A stretch of DNA of 64,000 nt. It comes from Bordetella petrii. GTDB taxonomy: Bacteria > Pseudomonadota > Gammaproteobacteria > Burkholderiales > Burkholderiaceae_B. The DNA is taken from the NCBI RefSeq assembly GCF_000067205.1, contig NC_010170.1:3906001-3970000 (forward strand), written 5' to 3'. Shown here piece by piece: positions 43,015-51,680 of the stretch; position 1 is the stretch's first letter, and each line of letters begins with the position of its first letter. Under the pieces are notes generated by a model. That model did no database searches. It saw nothing but the letters and a program-made list of their open reading frames with translations, and was not told the DNA's origin. Made by a program: the position numbers and the translations under genes.

Positions 43015-43578
43015 ATGCTTGATTCCGTCAAGAGAGCCGACGTCTTTCTCCGTAAACCCGCGCCGGTGGCGCCCGAGCTGCAACACGAAATCGAGCAGTT
43101 CTACTACTGGGAAGCCAAGCTGCTCAACGATCGCCGCTTTGAGGAGTGGTTCGCCCTGCTGGCGGCTGACATCCACTACTTCATGCCGATCCGCACCACG
43201 CGGATCATGCGGGACGCACGCCTGGAGTACTCGGGCACCGGCGAGTACGCGCACTTCGACGACGATGCCGCGATGATGAAAGGCCGGCTGCGCAAGGTCA
43301 CATCCGACGTGAGCTGGTCGGAGAACCCCGCTTCGCGCACCCGGCACCTCGTGAGCAACGTGATGATCGCCGACGGACCGGTAGAAGGCGAGTACGAGAT
43401 TTCCAGCGCTTTCATCGTGTATCGCAATCGCCTGGAACGGCAACTCGACATCTTTGCCGGCGAACGTCGCGACACGTTGCGCCGCAACAAGACCGAGACC
43501 GGGTTCGAGATTGTCAATCGGACCATCCTGATCGACCAGAGCACCATCCTGGCGAACAACCTCAGCTTCTTCTTCTAG
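43015..43578 (+). CDS. bphA2: Biphenyl/benzene-type dioxygenase, beta subunit
   Basis: This 187-residue NTF2-fold beta subunit forms the a3b3 oxygenase with the alpha subunit. Family features are ELQHEIEQFYYWEAKLLNDRRF, WFALLAADIHYFMPIRTTR and NVMIADGPVEGEYEISSAFI. The ATG at 43015 is chosen over 43009 because AAGGA is eight bases upstream of it. It lies 109 bases after the alpha gene, a gap in which no gene was found. Confidence 0.9.
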   Translation: MLDSVKRADVFLRKPAPVAPELQHEIEQFYYWEAKLLNDRRFEEWFALLAADIHYFMPIRTTRIMRDARLEYSGTGEYAHFDDDAAMMKGRLRKVTSDVSWSENPASRTRHLVSNVMIADGPVEGEYEISSAFIVYRNRLERQLDIFAGERRDTLRRNKTETGFEIVNRTILIDQSTILANNLSFFF

Positions 43579-43586
43579 GGCGGGTC

Positions 43587-43910
43587 ATGGCTTGGACGTA
43601 CATCATGCGGCAGTCCGACCTGCCGCCAGGCGAGATGCAGCGCCATGAAGGCGGCCCCGAGCCGGTGATGGTCTGCAACGTCGACGGGGAGTTCTTCGCC
43701 GTGCAGGACACGTGCACGCATGGAAACTGGGCGCTATCGGATGGCTATCTGGACGGTGGCGTCGTCGAATGCACGCTGCATTTCGGCAAGTTCTGCGTTC
43801 GAACCGGAAAGGTGAAGGCGCTGCCAGCCTGCAAGCCGATCAAGGTGTTTCCCATCAAAGTGGAAGGCGGCGACGTGCATGTCGATCTTGACGCCGGCGA
43901 GGTGAAGTGA
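43587..43910 (+). CDS. bphA3: Rieske ferredoxin of the dioxygenase
   Basis: This 107-residue ferredoxin carries a [2Fe-2S] Rieske cluster bound by Cys43/His45 (CTHGNW) and Cys62/His65 (CTLHFGKF). It passes electrons from the reductase to the oxygenase. Length and ligand spacing match BphA3/TodB. It starts eight bases after the beta subunit, and its stop overlaps the reductase ATG by one base. Confidence 0.93.
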   Translation: MAWTYIMRQSDLPPGEMQRHEGGPEPVMVCNVDGEFFAVQDTCTHGNWALSDGYLDGGVVECTLHFGKFCVRTGKVKALPACKPIKVFPIKVEGGDVHVDLDAGEVK

Positions 43911-45142
43911 TGGCGACGCATGTGGCGATCATCGGCAATGGTGTGGCGGGCTTTACGACCGCGCAAGCCCTGCGTGCTGAAGGCTTTGAGGGGCGGATCT
44001 CGCTGATCGGGAACGAACCGCATCTGCCCTATGACCGACCGTCTCTGTCCAAGGCCGTGCTCGGCGGCAGTCTTGAGCATCCGCCCGTATTGGCGGAAGC
44101 CGACTGGTACGGCGAGGCGCGCATCGACATGCTGTCCGGCCGAAGTGTCACCAACCTGAACGTGGACGCTCGAACGATCAGCCTAGACGATGGAAGCACG
44201 TTCGCTGCAGACGCCATAGTCATCGCCACGGGCAGCCGGGCACGAACGCTTGCGTTGCCTGGCAGCCAACTGACCGGCGTTGTCACGCTTCGCACCTACG
44301 ACGACGTGCGGCCGCTGTGCCGTGGCTGGACGCCTGCAACGCGACTGGTGATCGCAGGCGGCGGATTGATCGGCTGCGAAGTCGCGACGACGGCGCGCAA
44401 GCTCGGCCTGGCGGTGACGATTCTGGAATCCGCCGACGAACTGCTGGTGCGTGTGCTGGGCCGGCGCATCGGCGCCTGGCTGCGCGGCCTGTTGACGGAA
44501 CTCGGCGTACGGGTCGAGCTGGGAACAGGCGTGGCCGGCTTCTCTGGCGACGACCGGCTCGAAGAGGTACTGGCCAGCGATGGACGCCGCTTCGCCGCCG
44601 ACAACGCGCTTGTCTGCATCGGCGCCGAGCCCGAGGATCAACTCGCGCGTCAGGCGGGCCTGTCCTGCGACCGGGGCGTCATTGTCGATGACCACGGCGC
44701 GACGCATGCCGAAGGGGTATTCGCAGTCGGCGATGCGGCCAGTTGGCCGCTGCGCGATGGCGGCAGGCGTTCGCTCGAAACCTACATGAACGCGCAGCGC
44801 CAGGCCGCCGCGGTGGCAGCGGCCATTCTGGGAAAGCATGGATCGGCGCCGCAGGTGCCCGTGTCCTGGACGGAGATCGCCGGGCATCGGATGCAGATGG
44901 CGGGCGATATCGAAGGGCCGGGCGAATTCGTCTTGCGCGGCACGCTGGGGGATGGCGCGGCGCTGCTGTTCCGGCTGCGGGACGGAAGGATTCAGGCCGT
45001 CGTCGCGGTCGACGCGCCGCGTGACTTCGCGATGGCGGCCCGATTGGTGGAAGCGCGTGCAGCCATCGAGCCGGCGCGGCTGGCAGATTTTTCAAACAGC
45101 ATGCGCGATCTCGTGCGTGCACAACAAGGAGACTCAGCATGA
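43910..45142 (+). CDS. bphA4: Ferredoxin reductase of the dioxygenase
   Basis: This 410-residue FAD/NADH reductase reduces the ferredoxin. The FAD motif IIGNGVAGFTTAQAL lies at residues ~7-21, PYDRPSLSKAVLGG near residue 40, the NADH motif IAGGGLIGCEVATTARKL near residue 146, and GVFAVGDAASW near residue 265. The C-terminal region with MQMAGDIEGPGEFVLRG resembles BphA4/TodA. It is coupled to the ferredoxin upstream (TGATG) and to the dehydrogenase downstream (four-base overlap). Confidence 0.92.
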   Translation: MATHVAIIGNGVAGFTTAQALRAEGFEGRISLIGNEPHLPYDRPSLSKAVLGGSLEHPPVLAEADWYGEARIDMLSGRSVTNLNVDARTISLDDGSTFAADAIVIATGSRARTLALPGSQLTGVVTLRTYDDVRPLCRGWTPATRLVIAGGGLIGCEVATTARKLGLAVTILESADELLVRVLGRRIGAWLRGLLTELGVRVELGTGVAGFSGDDRLEEVLASDGRRFAADNALVCIGAEPEDQLARQAGLSCDRGVIVDDHGATHAEGVFAVGDAASWPLRDGGRRSLETYMNAQRQAAAVAAAILGKHGSAPQVPVSWTEIAGHRMQMAGDIEGPGEFVLRGTLGDGAALLFRLRDGRIQAVVAVDAPRDFAMAARLVEARAAIEPARLADFSNSMRDLVRAQQGDSA

Positions 45143-45966
45143 AACTCAAAGGTGAAGTGGCATTGGTGACGGGCGGAGGCGCCGGACTGGGGCGAGCGAT
45201 CGTCGATCGCTATGTCGCAGAGGGCGCCCGCGTCGCGGTGCTGGACAAGTCGGCAGCAGGCCTGGAGGAAATCAGGAAGCGCCACGGCGATGCCGTGGTC
45301 GGCATCGAGGGCGATGTTCGGTCGCTCGACAGCCATCGTGAAGCCGTGGCGCGCTGCGTCGAGACCTTCGGAAAGCTCGATTGCCTGATCGGCAACGCCG
45401 GCGTTTGGGACTACCTGACCCAACTGGCGGACATTCCCGACAACGGCATCTCGGAAGCCTTCGACGAAATGTTCGCGATCAACGTCAAAGGCTACATCCT
45501 GGCCGCCAAGGCCGCGTTGCCCGCGCTGTACAAGAGCAAAGGCAGCGCGATCTTCACCGTGTCGAACGCTGGCTTCTACCCTGGTGGCGGAGGCGTTCTC
45601 TACACCGCGGGCAAGCATGCCGTGATCGGCTTGGTCAAGCAGCTCGCGCATGAATGGGGGCCTCGCATCCGTGTCAACGGCATCGCCCCTGGAGGGATCC
45701 TCGGCAGCGACCTGCGCGGGCTCAAGACGCTGGGTCTGCAAGACCAAACCATTGCGACGATGCCACTGGCCGACATGCTGGGTCCTGTCCTTCCGACCGG
45801 GCGGGTGGCCACCGCCGAGGAATACGCCGGAGCCTACGTGTTCTTCGCCACGCGCGCGGATACCGTCCCGCTCACCGGCAGCGTGCTGAACTTCGACGGC
45901 GGCATGGGCGTGCGCGGCTTGTTCGAAGCCAGTCTCGGTGCACAGCTCGACAAGCATTTCGCTTGA
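45139..45966 (+). CDS. bphB: cis-Dihydrodiol dehydrogenase (BphB-like)
   Basis: This 275-residue SDR enzyme oxidises the cis-dihydrodiol to a catechol with NAD+. It has the cofactor motif TGGGAGLGRA at residues 11-20, NAGVW near residue 86, and catalytic Ser142, Tyr155 and Lys159 (VSNAGFYPGGGGVLYTAGKH), the same positions as in BphB. The TGA stop at 45964-45966 is followed in the same frame by a second Rieske gene that lacks its start, marking a gene joint; the last few residues may therefore not be the ancestral C-terminus. Confidence 0.92.
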   Translation: MKLKGEVALVTGGGAGLGRAIVDRYVAEGARVAVLDKSAAGLEEIRKRHGDAVVGIEGDVRSLDSHREAVARCVETFGKLDCLIGNAGVWDYLTQLADIPDNGISEAFDEMFAINVKGYILAAKAALPALYKSKGSAIFTVSNAGFYPGGGGVLYTAGKHAVIGLVKQLAHEWGPRIRVNGIAPGGILGSDLRGLKTLGLQDQTIATMPLADMLGPVLPTGRVATAEEYAGAYVFFATRADTVPLTGSVLNFDGGMGVRGLFEASLGAQLDKHFA

Positions 45967-47154
45967 ATCTACGCGCAAGAGCAAGAAAAGATCTTCCGCG
46001 GCCCGACATGGAGCTTCCTTGGCCTAGAGGCCGAGATCCCGAACGTTGGTGATTTCAAGAGCACCTTCGTGGGCGACACGCCCGTGGTCATGACTCGTAC
46101 AGAAGGCGGGCAGGTGGTCACCTGGGTGAACAAGTGCGCTCATCGCGGGGCGACGATATGCAGGTTGCAAAAAGGAAATGCGCTGAACCACACCTGCGTT
46201 TATCACCAATGGAACTACAACGCCGCAGGCGACCTGCAGGGAGTGCCTTTTCGTCGAGGCCATGGCGAGATGAAAGGCATGCCGAGCACATTCAAGACGG
46301 CAGACCATGGGCTGCGCCGGTTGCGCACTGAGGTCTATCGTGGACTTGTGTTTGCGACCTTCAGCGACACTGTCGAAAACCTGATTTCATACATCGGACC
46401 GGAGATGGTCGGGTATCTTGACCGCATTTTCCATAAGCCGATCGTCTTTCTAGGTACGTCTAGGTGCACGTCGCGTTCGAATTGGAAAATCTACCTCGAG
46501 AACGTAAAAGATCCATACCACGCAAGCTTGCTGCATACCTTCCTCACGACATTCAACATCTTTCGAATCGGAAACGACACCCGGTCGCTAGCCGAACAGC
46601 GCGGACTTCACAGCATGATGCTGGCTTTCAAGTCTACGGTAGGGGCTGAACAGTACACGGGTCAGAACATCAAGACGATGAATGACAAACTGCGACTCGA
46701 GGATCCCTCCATCTTGCGTCTGATACCTGAATACTCCGATGGTCCGTCAACGAACCACATTCAGACCATATTCCCGCAATTGGTCGTTCAACAAATCATG
46801 AATTCACTGGTGGCGAGGCAAATCATCCCCAAGAGTCCAAACGAATTCGAGTTGGTTTTCTTGTATTTCGGATATGAGGATGACACCCCCGAAATGCGTG
46901 AGTTGCGACTGATGCAGGCGAACCTGGCCGGCCCGGCAGGATACATATCGATGGAGGATACCGAGGCCGGTGAACTGGTGCAAGAGGGCGTGCAGGCTGA
47001 GCCTTGGGACTCTCATTCTTTCGTCGAGATGGCGATGGAAGCCCCGAATCAAGAGAACACGGCTATTTCCGAGGAAATGGTGCGCAGGTTCTGGCTGGCC
47101 TACGAAGCCCTAATGTCTGGCTTGCCGTTGGAGCGAAACAATGAGAATGAATGA
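45967..47154 (+). pseudogene. Second Rieske oxygenase alpha subunit, 5' end missing
   Basis: The frame is open directly from the bphB stop codon: IYAQEQEKIFRGPTWSFLGL then VGDFKSTFVGDTPVVMTR, which is the usual sequence from about residue 25 of anthranilate/salicylate-type (AndAc/NagG-like) oxygenases. The Rieske ligands CAHRGATIC and CVYHQWNY and the iron-site region KIYLENVKDPYHASLLHTFL are intact. No start codon precedes the frame, and a GTG at 46069 would lose about 60 residues, so it is probably not made unless the TGA is read through. The intact beta subunit follows with overlap. Confidence 0.82.
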
Positions 47155-47626
47155 ACAACTCACACTGCGGCTCGTGGTCAGCGATTTTCTCGATCGATAT
47201 GTCTCAGCTCTCGACCAAAACAGGTTGGAGAGTTGGGCCGACCTCTTCGCGGAAGACGCTCTGTACGAGATAGTTTCAAAGGAAAACTGCGATGCCGGCC
47301 TTCCTATTCCGTTGGTCAGATGCAAGGGCGCGCGTATGGTTCGGGATCGCGTCTTGTCACTGCGACACGCAAATATCTACGAGATGCCCGTATACCGGCA
47401 TCTGCTTTCGGGGCTGCAGTGCGAAGTTGTTGATGGGACCGGCCCCATCGACTTTTCCGCCAGCTTCGTGGTCGTCAACACTACCCCTGTGGGTGAAACG
47501 TCAATATATCTGGCCGGTTGTTATAAGGCGCGGCTTTCACGCGTTGACGATGATCTCAGGATTGAGCGCATGACGGCAATCTACGACACCGCAAAGGTGC
47601 CGACCTTGCTCGCATTCCCGGTCTAG
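47141..47626 (+). CDS. Ring-hydroxylating dioxygenase beta subunit (AndAd/NagH-like)
   Basis: This 161-residue NTF2-fold beta subunit has the family pattern VVSDFLDRYVSALDQNRLES, WADLFAEDALYEIVSKENCD, and YRHLLSGLQCEV. The length fits the anthranilate/salicylate 5-hydroxylase class. It overlaps the truncated alpha gene by 14 bases. Without a working alpha subunit it would be an orphan. Confidence 0.85.
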   Translation: MRMNEQLTLRLVVSDFLDRYVSALDQNRLESWADLFAEDALYEIVSKENCDAGLPIPLVRCKGARMVRDRVLSLRHANIYEMPVYRHLLSGLQCEVVDGTGPIDFSASFVVVNTTPVGETSIYLAGCYKARLSRVDDDLRIERMTAIYDTAKVPTLLAFPV

Positions 47627-47743
47627 CCAGCCTCAGTGCGTGAAACAGAAGGCCAGTCCAGCCGTATGTTCGGTGATGCACCAACGTCGGCTCCCACAAA
47701 TGAAGCCAACCTATTAATCGGATATCGCGTGGAAACATACTCA

Positions 47744-49336
47744 ATGCCAGGTGCCGGGGTTTCGGTGCAAAAGGTAGCTAGAAGCGACGAAGTCAAGGTG
47801 GTCGTTGGCGCCTCCGCAGGGGCACTGCTGGAGTGGTATGACTTCTTCCTGTACGGCGCGCTTGCAGTAGTGTTCAGCCCCCACTTTTTTCCCGCGGAAA
47901 GTACGATGTCGGCGTATCTTGCCGCCCTGGGGACCTTTGGCGTTGGGTTTGTAGCTCGTCCTCTAGGTGCAATCATCTTTGGTCGCTTCGGAGACAAGAT
48001 AGGGCGGAAGACGACCTTTCTGATCACGATCGTCATGATCGGATCTGCAACCGTGGGTATGGGCCTTCTCCCCACTTTCGCTTCAATCGGTTGGTGGGCG
48101 CCGATCTTGCTGACCCTTCTGCGCGTGATGCAGGGCTTGGCACTCGGGGGTGAGTACGGCGGTGCTGCAGCTTACGTTGCCGAATACTCGGAACCAAAGC
48201 GGCGCGGCCTCACCACGGGCTTTCTGCAAGCAACGGCTGCGTTAGCCTTTTTGCTTTCTCTCGCAGTGGTGATGCTTTCAAAGGTGTTTATCACACCATC
48301 CGATTTCGCTGATTGGGGCTGGCGGGTGCCATTTCTCAGCTCCATCGTGCTCTTGGCAGTCTCCGGCTACATACGCAACCGGCTCGCCGAATCTCCAGTT
48401 TTCCAACACATGAAGGCGGAGCGAAGGTTATCCAAATCCCCTTTGCGCGAAGCACTTCTCAACTGGGAAAATGTGCGGGTCATGCTGATCGTGCTCTTCG
48501 GAGCTCAGGCAGCCGCAGCGGCGATTTGGTACACGTGCAATTTTTACGTTCTATATTTTCTCACCACGACGCTCAAGATACCTGCTGGCGAAGCCTACAA
48601 GATCATCGCAACCATGTTGCTATTCAGCTTGCCGTTGTATGTGATCGCAGGCTGGCTTTCAGACAAGATTGGAAGAAAGTGGGTCATCCTTACGGGGTGC
48701 GGATTGGCGGTCTTGACAATCATGCCGTTGTTCGCTGCACTGGCTCAAGCAGTAAATCCCGCGCTTGTTTCGTTCCAGGAAAGTACGAAGATTCGATTGG
48801 TGGCAAAAAATTGTCGATCTGCCGTTTTTACGCCAACTAATTCTGACTGTGACCGCGCACGGGATTTCTTATTGAAGAACGGTCTGTCCTATACGTTGGA
48901 GCAAGGAGATCAAGGCGAGGGGCTCAAGGTGCACGTCGGCACACGCGAATTAACGGGATTCGACCCTAAGGTGCTATTGGCCGCGCTCATCGATTCAGGG
49001 TACCCCAGACAGACAGAACTGGGTCAGATCAATCGGCCTCGCATGTATGCACTACTTGCAATTCTGATGTTGTGGGGTGCCCTCGCCTACGGCCCGATGT
49101 CTGCACTGTATGTTGAGCTTTTCCCGGCCAGAATTCGATATACATCAATAAACATACCCTACAACATCGGCGCCGCGATCTTCGGCGGGCTTGCGCCGTT
49201 CATTGCCACCGCGATCTCCATAAAAACAGGCAATGTCTATGCAGGGCTTTGGTATCCCATCATCGTCGGCGGTATAGCCGTGGTCGTCGCGATGTTCTTC
49301 ATGCGCGAGACAAAGGACGTCGATGTGAGCCTCTGA
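47744..49336 (+). CDS. MFS transporter of the metabolite:H+ symporter type
   Basis: This 530-residue inner-membrane transporter probably imports an aromatic or other organic acid. It has the MHS landmarks ASAGALLEWYDFFLYG (helix 1), GAIIFGRFGDKIGRKTTF (loop 2-3), QGLALGGEYGGAAAYVAEY (helix 4) and GWLSDKIGRKWVI (loop 8-9). An extra hydrophilic segment of about 100 residues lies in the second half before the last helices (roughly residues 345-440), which makes it longer than the usual 430-450. The start at 47744 is chosen because MPGAGVSVQ... immediately precedes helix 1; the frame is open further upstream to 47636. Confidence 0.85.
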   Translation: MPGAGVSVQKVARSDEVKVVVGASAGALLEWYDFFLYGALAVVFSPHFFPAESTMSAYLAALGTFGVGFVARPLGAIIFGRFGDKIGRKTTFLITIVMIGSATVGMGLLPTFASIGWWAPILLTLLRVMQGLALGGEYGGAAAYVAEYSEPKRRGLTTGFLQATAALAFLLSLAVVMLSKVFITPSDFADWGWRVPFLSSIVLLAVSGYIRNRLAESPVFQHMKAERRLSKSPLREALLNWENVRVMLIVLFGAQAAAAAIWYTCNFYVLYFLTTTLKIPAGEAYKIIATMLLFSLPLYVIAGWLSDKIGRKWVILTGCGLAVLTIMPLFAALAQAVNPALVSFQESTKIRLVAKNCRSAVFTPTNSDCDRARDFLLKNGLSYTLEQGDQGEGLKVHVGTRELTGFDPKVLLAALIDSGYPRQTELGQINRPRMYALLAILMLWGALAYGPMSALYVELFPARIRYTSINIPYNIGAAIFGGLAPFIATAISIKTGNVYAGLWYPIIVGGIAVVVAMFFMRETKDVDVSL

Positions 49337-49434
49337 CTGGCCAGGACGACAGCGCGTCGGCTATCCGCAGTGGGTAGCCCCCCCTATTCTGCTCCTTGTT
49401 CGCGTGCTAGTCTTGATGCAGGCACTAGATTCGG

Positions 49435-50445
49435 ATGGCTGACAAAGGTCGCGCTATGGTTCTGAGTCCAATGGATATCTTTCGGGAAGGTAGCTTGGCG
49501 CTTCGTGCACATGGGGCGCGAGAAATACGCGACCACCTCACTGTTGCGCTAGCGCCCGCCGCTTCGCTAGAACCTCAAATAGCGGGCTCCTCCTTCGACT
49601 TTGAACATCGATGCGCCATACTTCCGCACTTTTCCGTGCACCGCATCCGATATGGCGCACCCGTTCTGATGGACATCCCGGGACTGCGAGATAAGTACAT
49701 CCTGCAGGTGCTCCTATCCGGCCGATCAGACACCATCTACAAGAACAGTAATGTCGTCATGGAGTCGGGGATGGTGACCGCGCTAAACGTCGGCGAGCCC
49801 TTCACGAAGGTTCTGAGCCAAGACGCCGAGCAGTTGCTGTTTTGCTTTAACGCTTGCCAGGTGAACGCAATCGCAGCAAGCACTCTGTCCGATTTTGCGG
49901 GCAATCTACGTTTCTTTCCGTCTCCTCTCAGGATCGACAAGGCTCCCATGCTTTTCGATTTGATAAATGCCGTCTGCACGGCGATTGAGTCTCACGATCC
50001 GGTACTTGCGAGCTCGCGCACGTCCGAGCGGATGGCCGATCTGATGGTTGACCTGATGATTCGTTATCTTCCGGCCGAATCAGGTCGACGTTGCTTGGGC
50101 GCCGTGCCGTTCCATGTGCAAAAAGCGGAAGCCTTCATGCGCGAGAACTTTCGGGAAGCGATTACGCTGGCCGAGGTTGCGTCAGCCGCCGGAGTAACTA
50201 AGCGCTGCCTTTGTATAAATTTCAGGCGATTTCGAAATACGAGTCCTATGGCGTACCTGCGCCTCCACCGATTGACGCAGGCTAGAAAGATGCTCGAATC
50301 GACGCAAGCTCGCGCTTCCGTCACGGAGGTGGCTGGAGAATGCGCACTGCATCACCTGGGGCGTTTCTCTCAAGAGTACCGACTCGAGTTTGGGGAACTA
50401 CCCTCGCAGACCATCGAGCGAGTCAATCGAGCCCACCTCAAGTGA
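49435..50445 (+). CDS. AraC/XylS-family regulator
   Basis: This 336-residue protein has an N-terminal AraC-binding-like sensor domain (residues ~50-200) and a C-terminal double helix-turn-helix: ITLAEVASAAGVTKRCLCIN with FRRFRNTSPMAYLRLHRL, and VTEVAGECALHHLGRFSQEY. It likely activates the adjacent NagG/AndA-like oxygenase remnant or the MFS gene, as AndR-type regulators do; the target is inferred from position. Confidence 0.87.
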   Translation: MADKGRAMVLSPMDIFREGSLALRAHGAREIRDHLTVALAPAASLEPQIAGSSFDFEHRCAILPHFSVHRIRYGAPVLMDIPGLRDKYILQVLLSGRSDTIYKNSNVVMESGMVTALNVGEPFTKVLSQDAEQLLFCFNACQVNAIAASTLSDFAGNLRFFPSPLRIDKAPMLFDLINAVCTAIESHDPVLASSRTSERMADLMVDLMIRYLPAESGRRCLGAVPFHVQKAEAFMRENFREAITLAEVASAAGVTKRCLCINFRRFRNTSPMAYLRLHRLTQARKMLESTQARASVTEVAGECALHHLGRFSQEYRLEFGELPSQTIERVNRAHLK

Positions 50446-50646
50446 TCCGATAAGCTTGCTTGACGGTAGCTACGAATGCTTGCCATCAGAACTGCAACCT
50501 TTCTGACTCTTTTGCATCTGTGACGGCGGGCTGGGCGATGAAGGCTGGGCTACGAACTCGTAGCTTGCGACCGCAACGCGATCCCTGTCCAGCGTGACGA
50601 TCGGACCTTGCGAACTCAAACGTGGTTGAGCGAATAACCATTTGCC

Positions 50647-51531
50647 TCAGTCCTTCGCGGATCGCCGCACGTGTTCCACGAACCTTGCCAGGATGGGCGG
50701 CTGTTTCTCCTTGCGGAAGGTGCAGCTGATGGGCACCTTGACCCGTGTCCCGACGATCCGCGCGAACGCGATATCCGGCCAACGGATCGCTGCGACAGAC
50801 GCAGGGACGATGCTCGACGCCGCACCGGCCATGGTCAGGGCGAGCGCGGCCGTGGCGTCCTCCACGACTCGGGCGATGCGGGGCTCGATACCCGCGTGCT
50901 TGAACAGGCCGATCACCTCATCGGCGAAGCTCGGCCGGCCGCCGCGCGGAAACAGTGTGAGTTCCACCGCGCGCAGGTCCGCGAGCTTGCAGGTCTTGCC
51001 GAACTTCCCCGACTGGGAGCGGTGCACCGCGAGGTAGAGATCCTCTTGCGCGATGTTGACGATCTCGATCCCGGGATGCCGGGGAAAGAAGCGGCTGAAG
51101 CCCACGTGGATGGTCCCCGCGAGCAGGCCCTCCACCTGCTCGTCCTTGGTCATGTGCGTGAGGGATACCGTCGCCGTAGGCGTGGACGTAAGGAAAGCGC
51201 GCAGCAAAAGGGGCAGGCTGCGGTAGATGGGCGTTCCGAAATACGCCACGCTCAACTCGCCCACGTCGCCCCGCGCGGCGGCGCGGGAGCGATCACCCGA
51301 ACGGCCTGCCAACTCCAGGATGCGGCGCGCATCCTCCAGGAAAGCGTGACCTGCGGCGGTGAGTTCGATCCCGCGGTGGCTTCGCTCCAGAAGCACGACG
51401 CCCAAGTCCGCTTCCAGGGCTTGCATCTGCCGCGTGATGGGGGGCTGTGAGACGTGCAGGCGCTTGGCTGCTGCAGCCATGTTCCCTGCTTCCGCGACGG
51501 CGATGAAATACTTGAGCTGCCGGAATTCCAT
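50647..51531 (-). CDS. clcR: LysR-family activator of the chlorocatechol operon
   Basis: This 294-residue LysR-type regulator is transcribed away from clcA. The N-terminal winged helix MEFRQLKYFIAVAEAGNMAA / AAKRLHVSQPPITRQMQALE is close to ClcR/CatR/CbnR, and the effector domain follows (LPLLLRAFLTSTPTATVSLT, then HVGFSRFFPRHPGIEI). These proteins respond to (chloro)muconates. A matching TTACG-N5-CGTAA site lies in the divergent region. Confidence 0.9.
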   Translation of the reverse strand: MEFRQLKYFIAVAEAGNMAAAAKRLHVSQPPITRQMQALEADLGVVLLERSHRGIELTAAGHAFLEDARRILELAGRSGDRSRAAARGDVGELSVAYFGTPIYRSLPLLLRAFLTSTPTATVSLTHMTKDEQVEGLLAGTIHVGFSRFFPRHPGIEIVNIAQEDLYLAVHRSQSGKFGKTCKLADLRAVELTLFPRGGRPSFADEVIGLFKHAGIEPRIARVVEDATAALALTMAGAASSIVPASVAAIRWPDIAFARIVGTRVKVPISCTFRKEKQPPILARFVEHVRRSAKD

Positions 51532-51563
51532 GGCGCGCTTTCCGAGTTGGTGATGTGCCTATA

Positions 51564-51578
51564 TTACGCAAACCGTAA
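51564..51578. promoter_or_regulatory. LysR-type operator between clcR and clcA
   Basis: TTACG-CAAAC-CGTAA is a perfect interrupted inverted repeat located 33 bases from the clcR start and 103 bases before clcA. It satisfies the T-N11-A rule of LysR-type regulators and resembles the recognition site known for CbnR/ClcR. The lower-affinity activation half-site expected downstream was not clearly identified. Confidence 0.75.
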
Positions 51579-51680
51579 CGATGGCTGACTAATTTGGTAT
51601 TGGACGGCATGGCCGGCGCTGCCTAGCATTCACTCGTCCCGCGTCAATCCGGACCGGGCAAACCGACAAAGGAGACCGGG

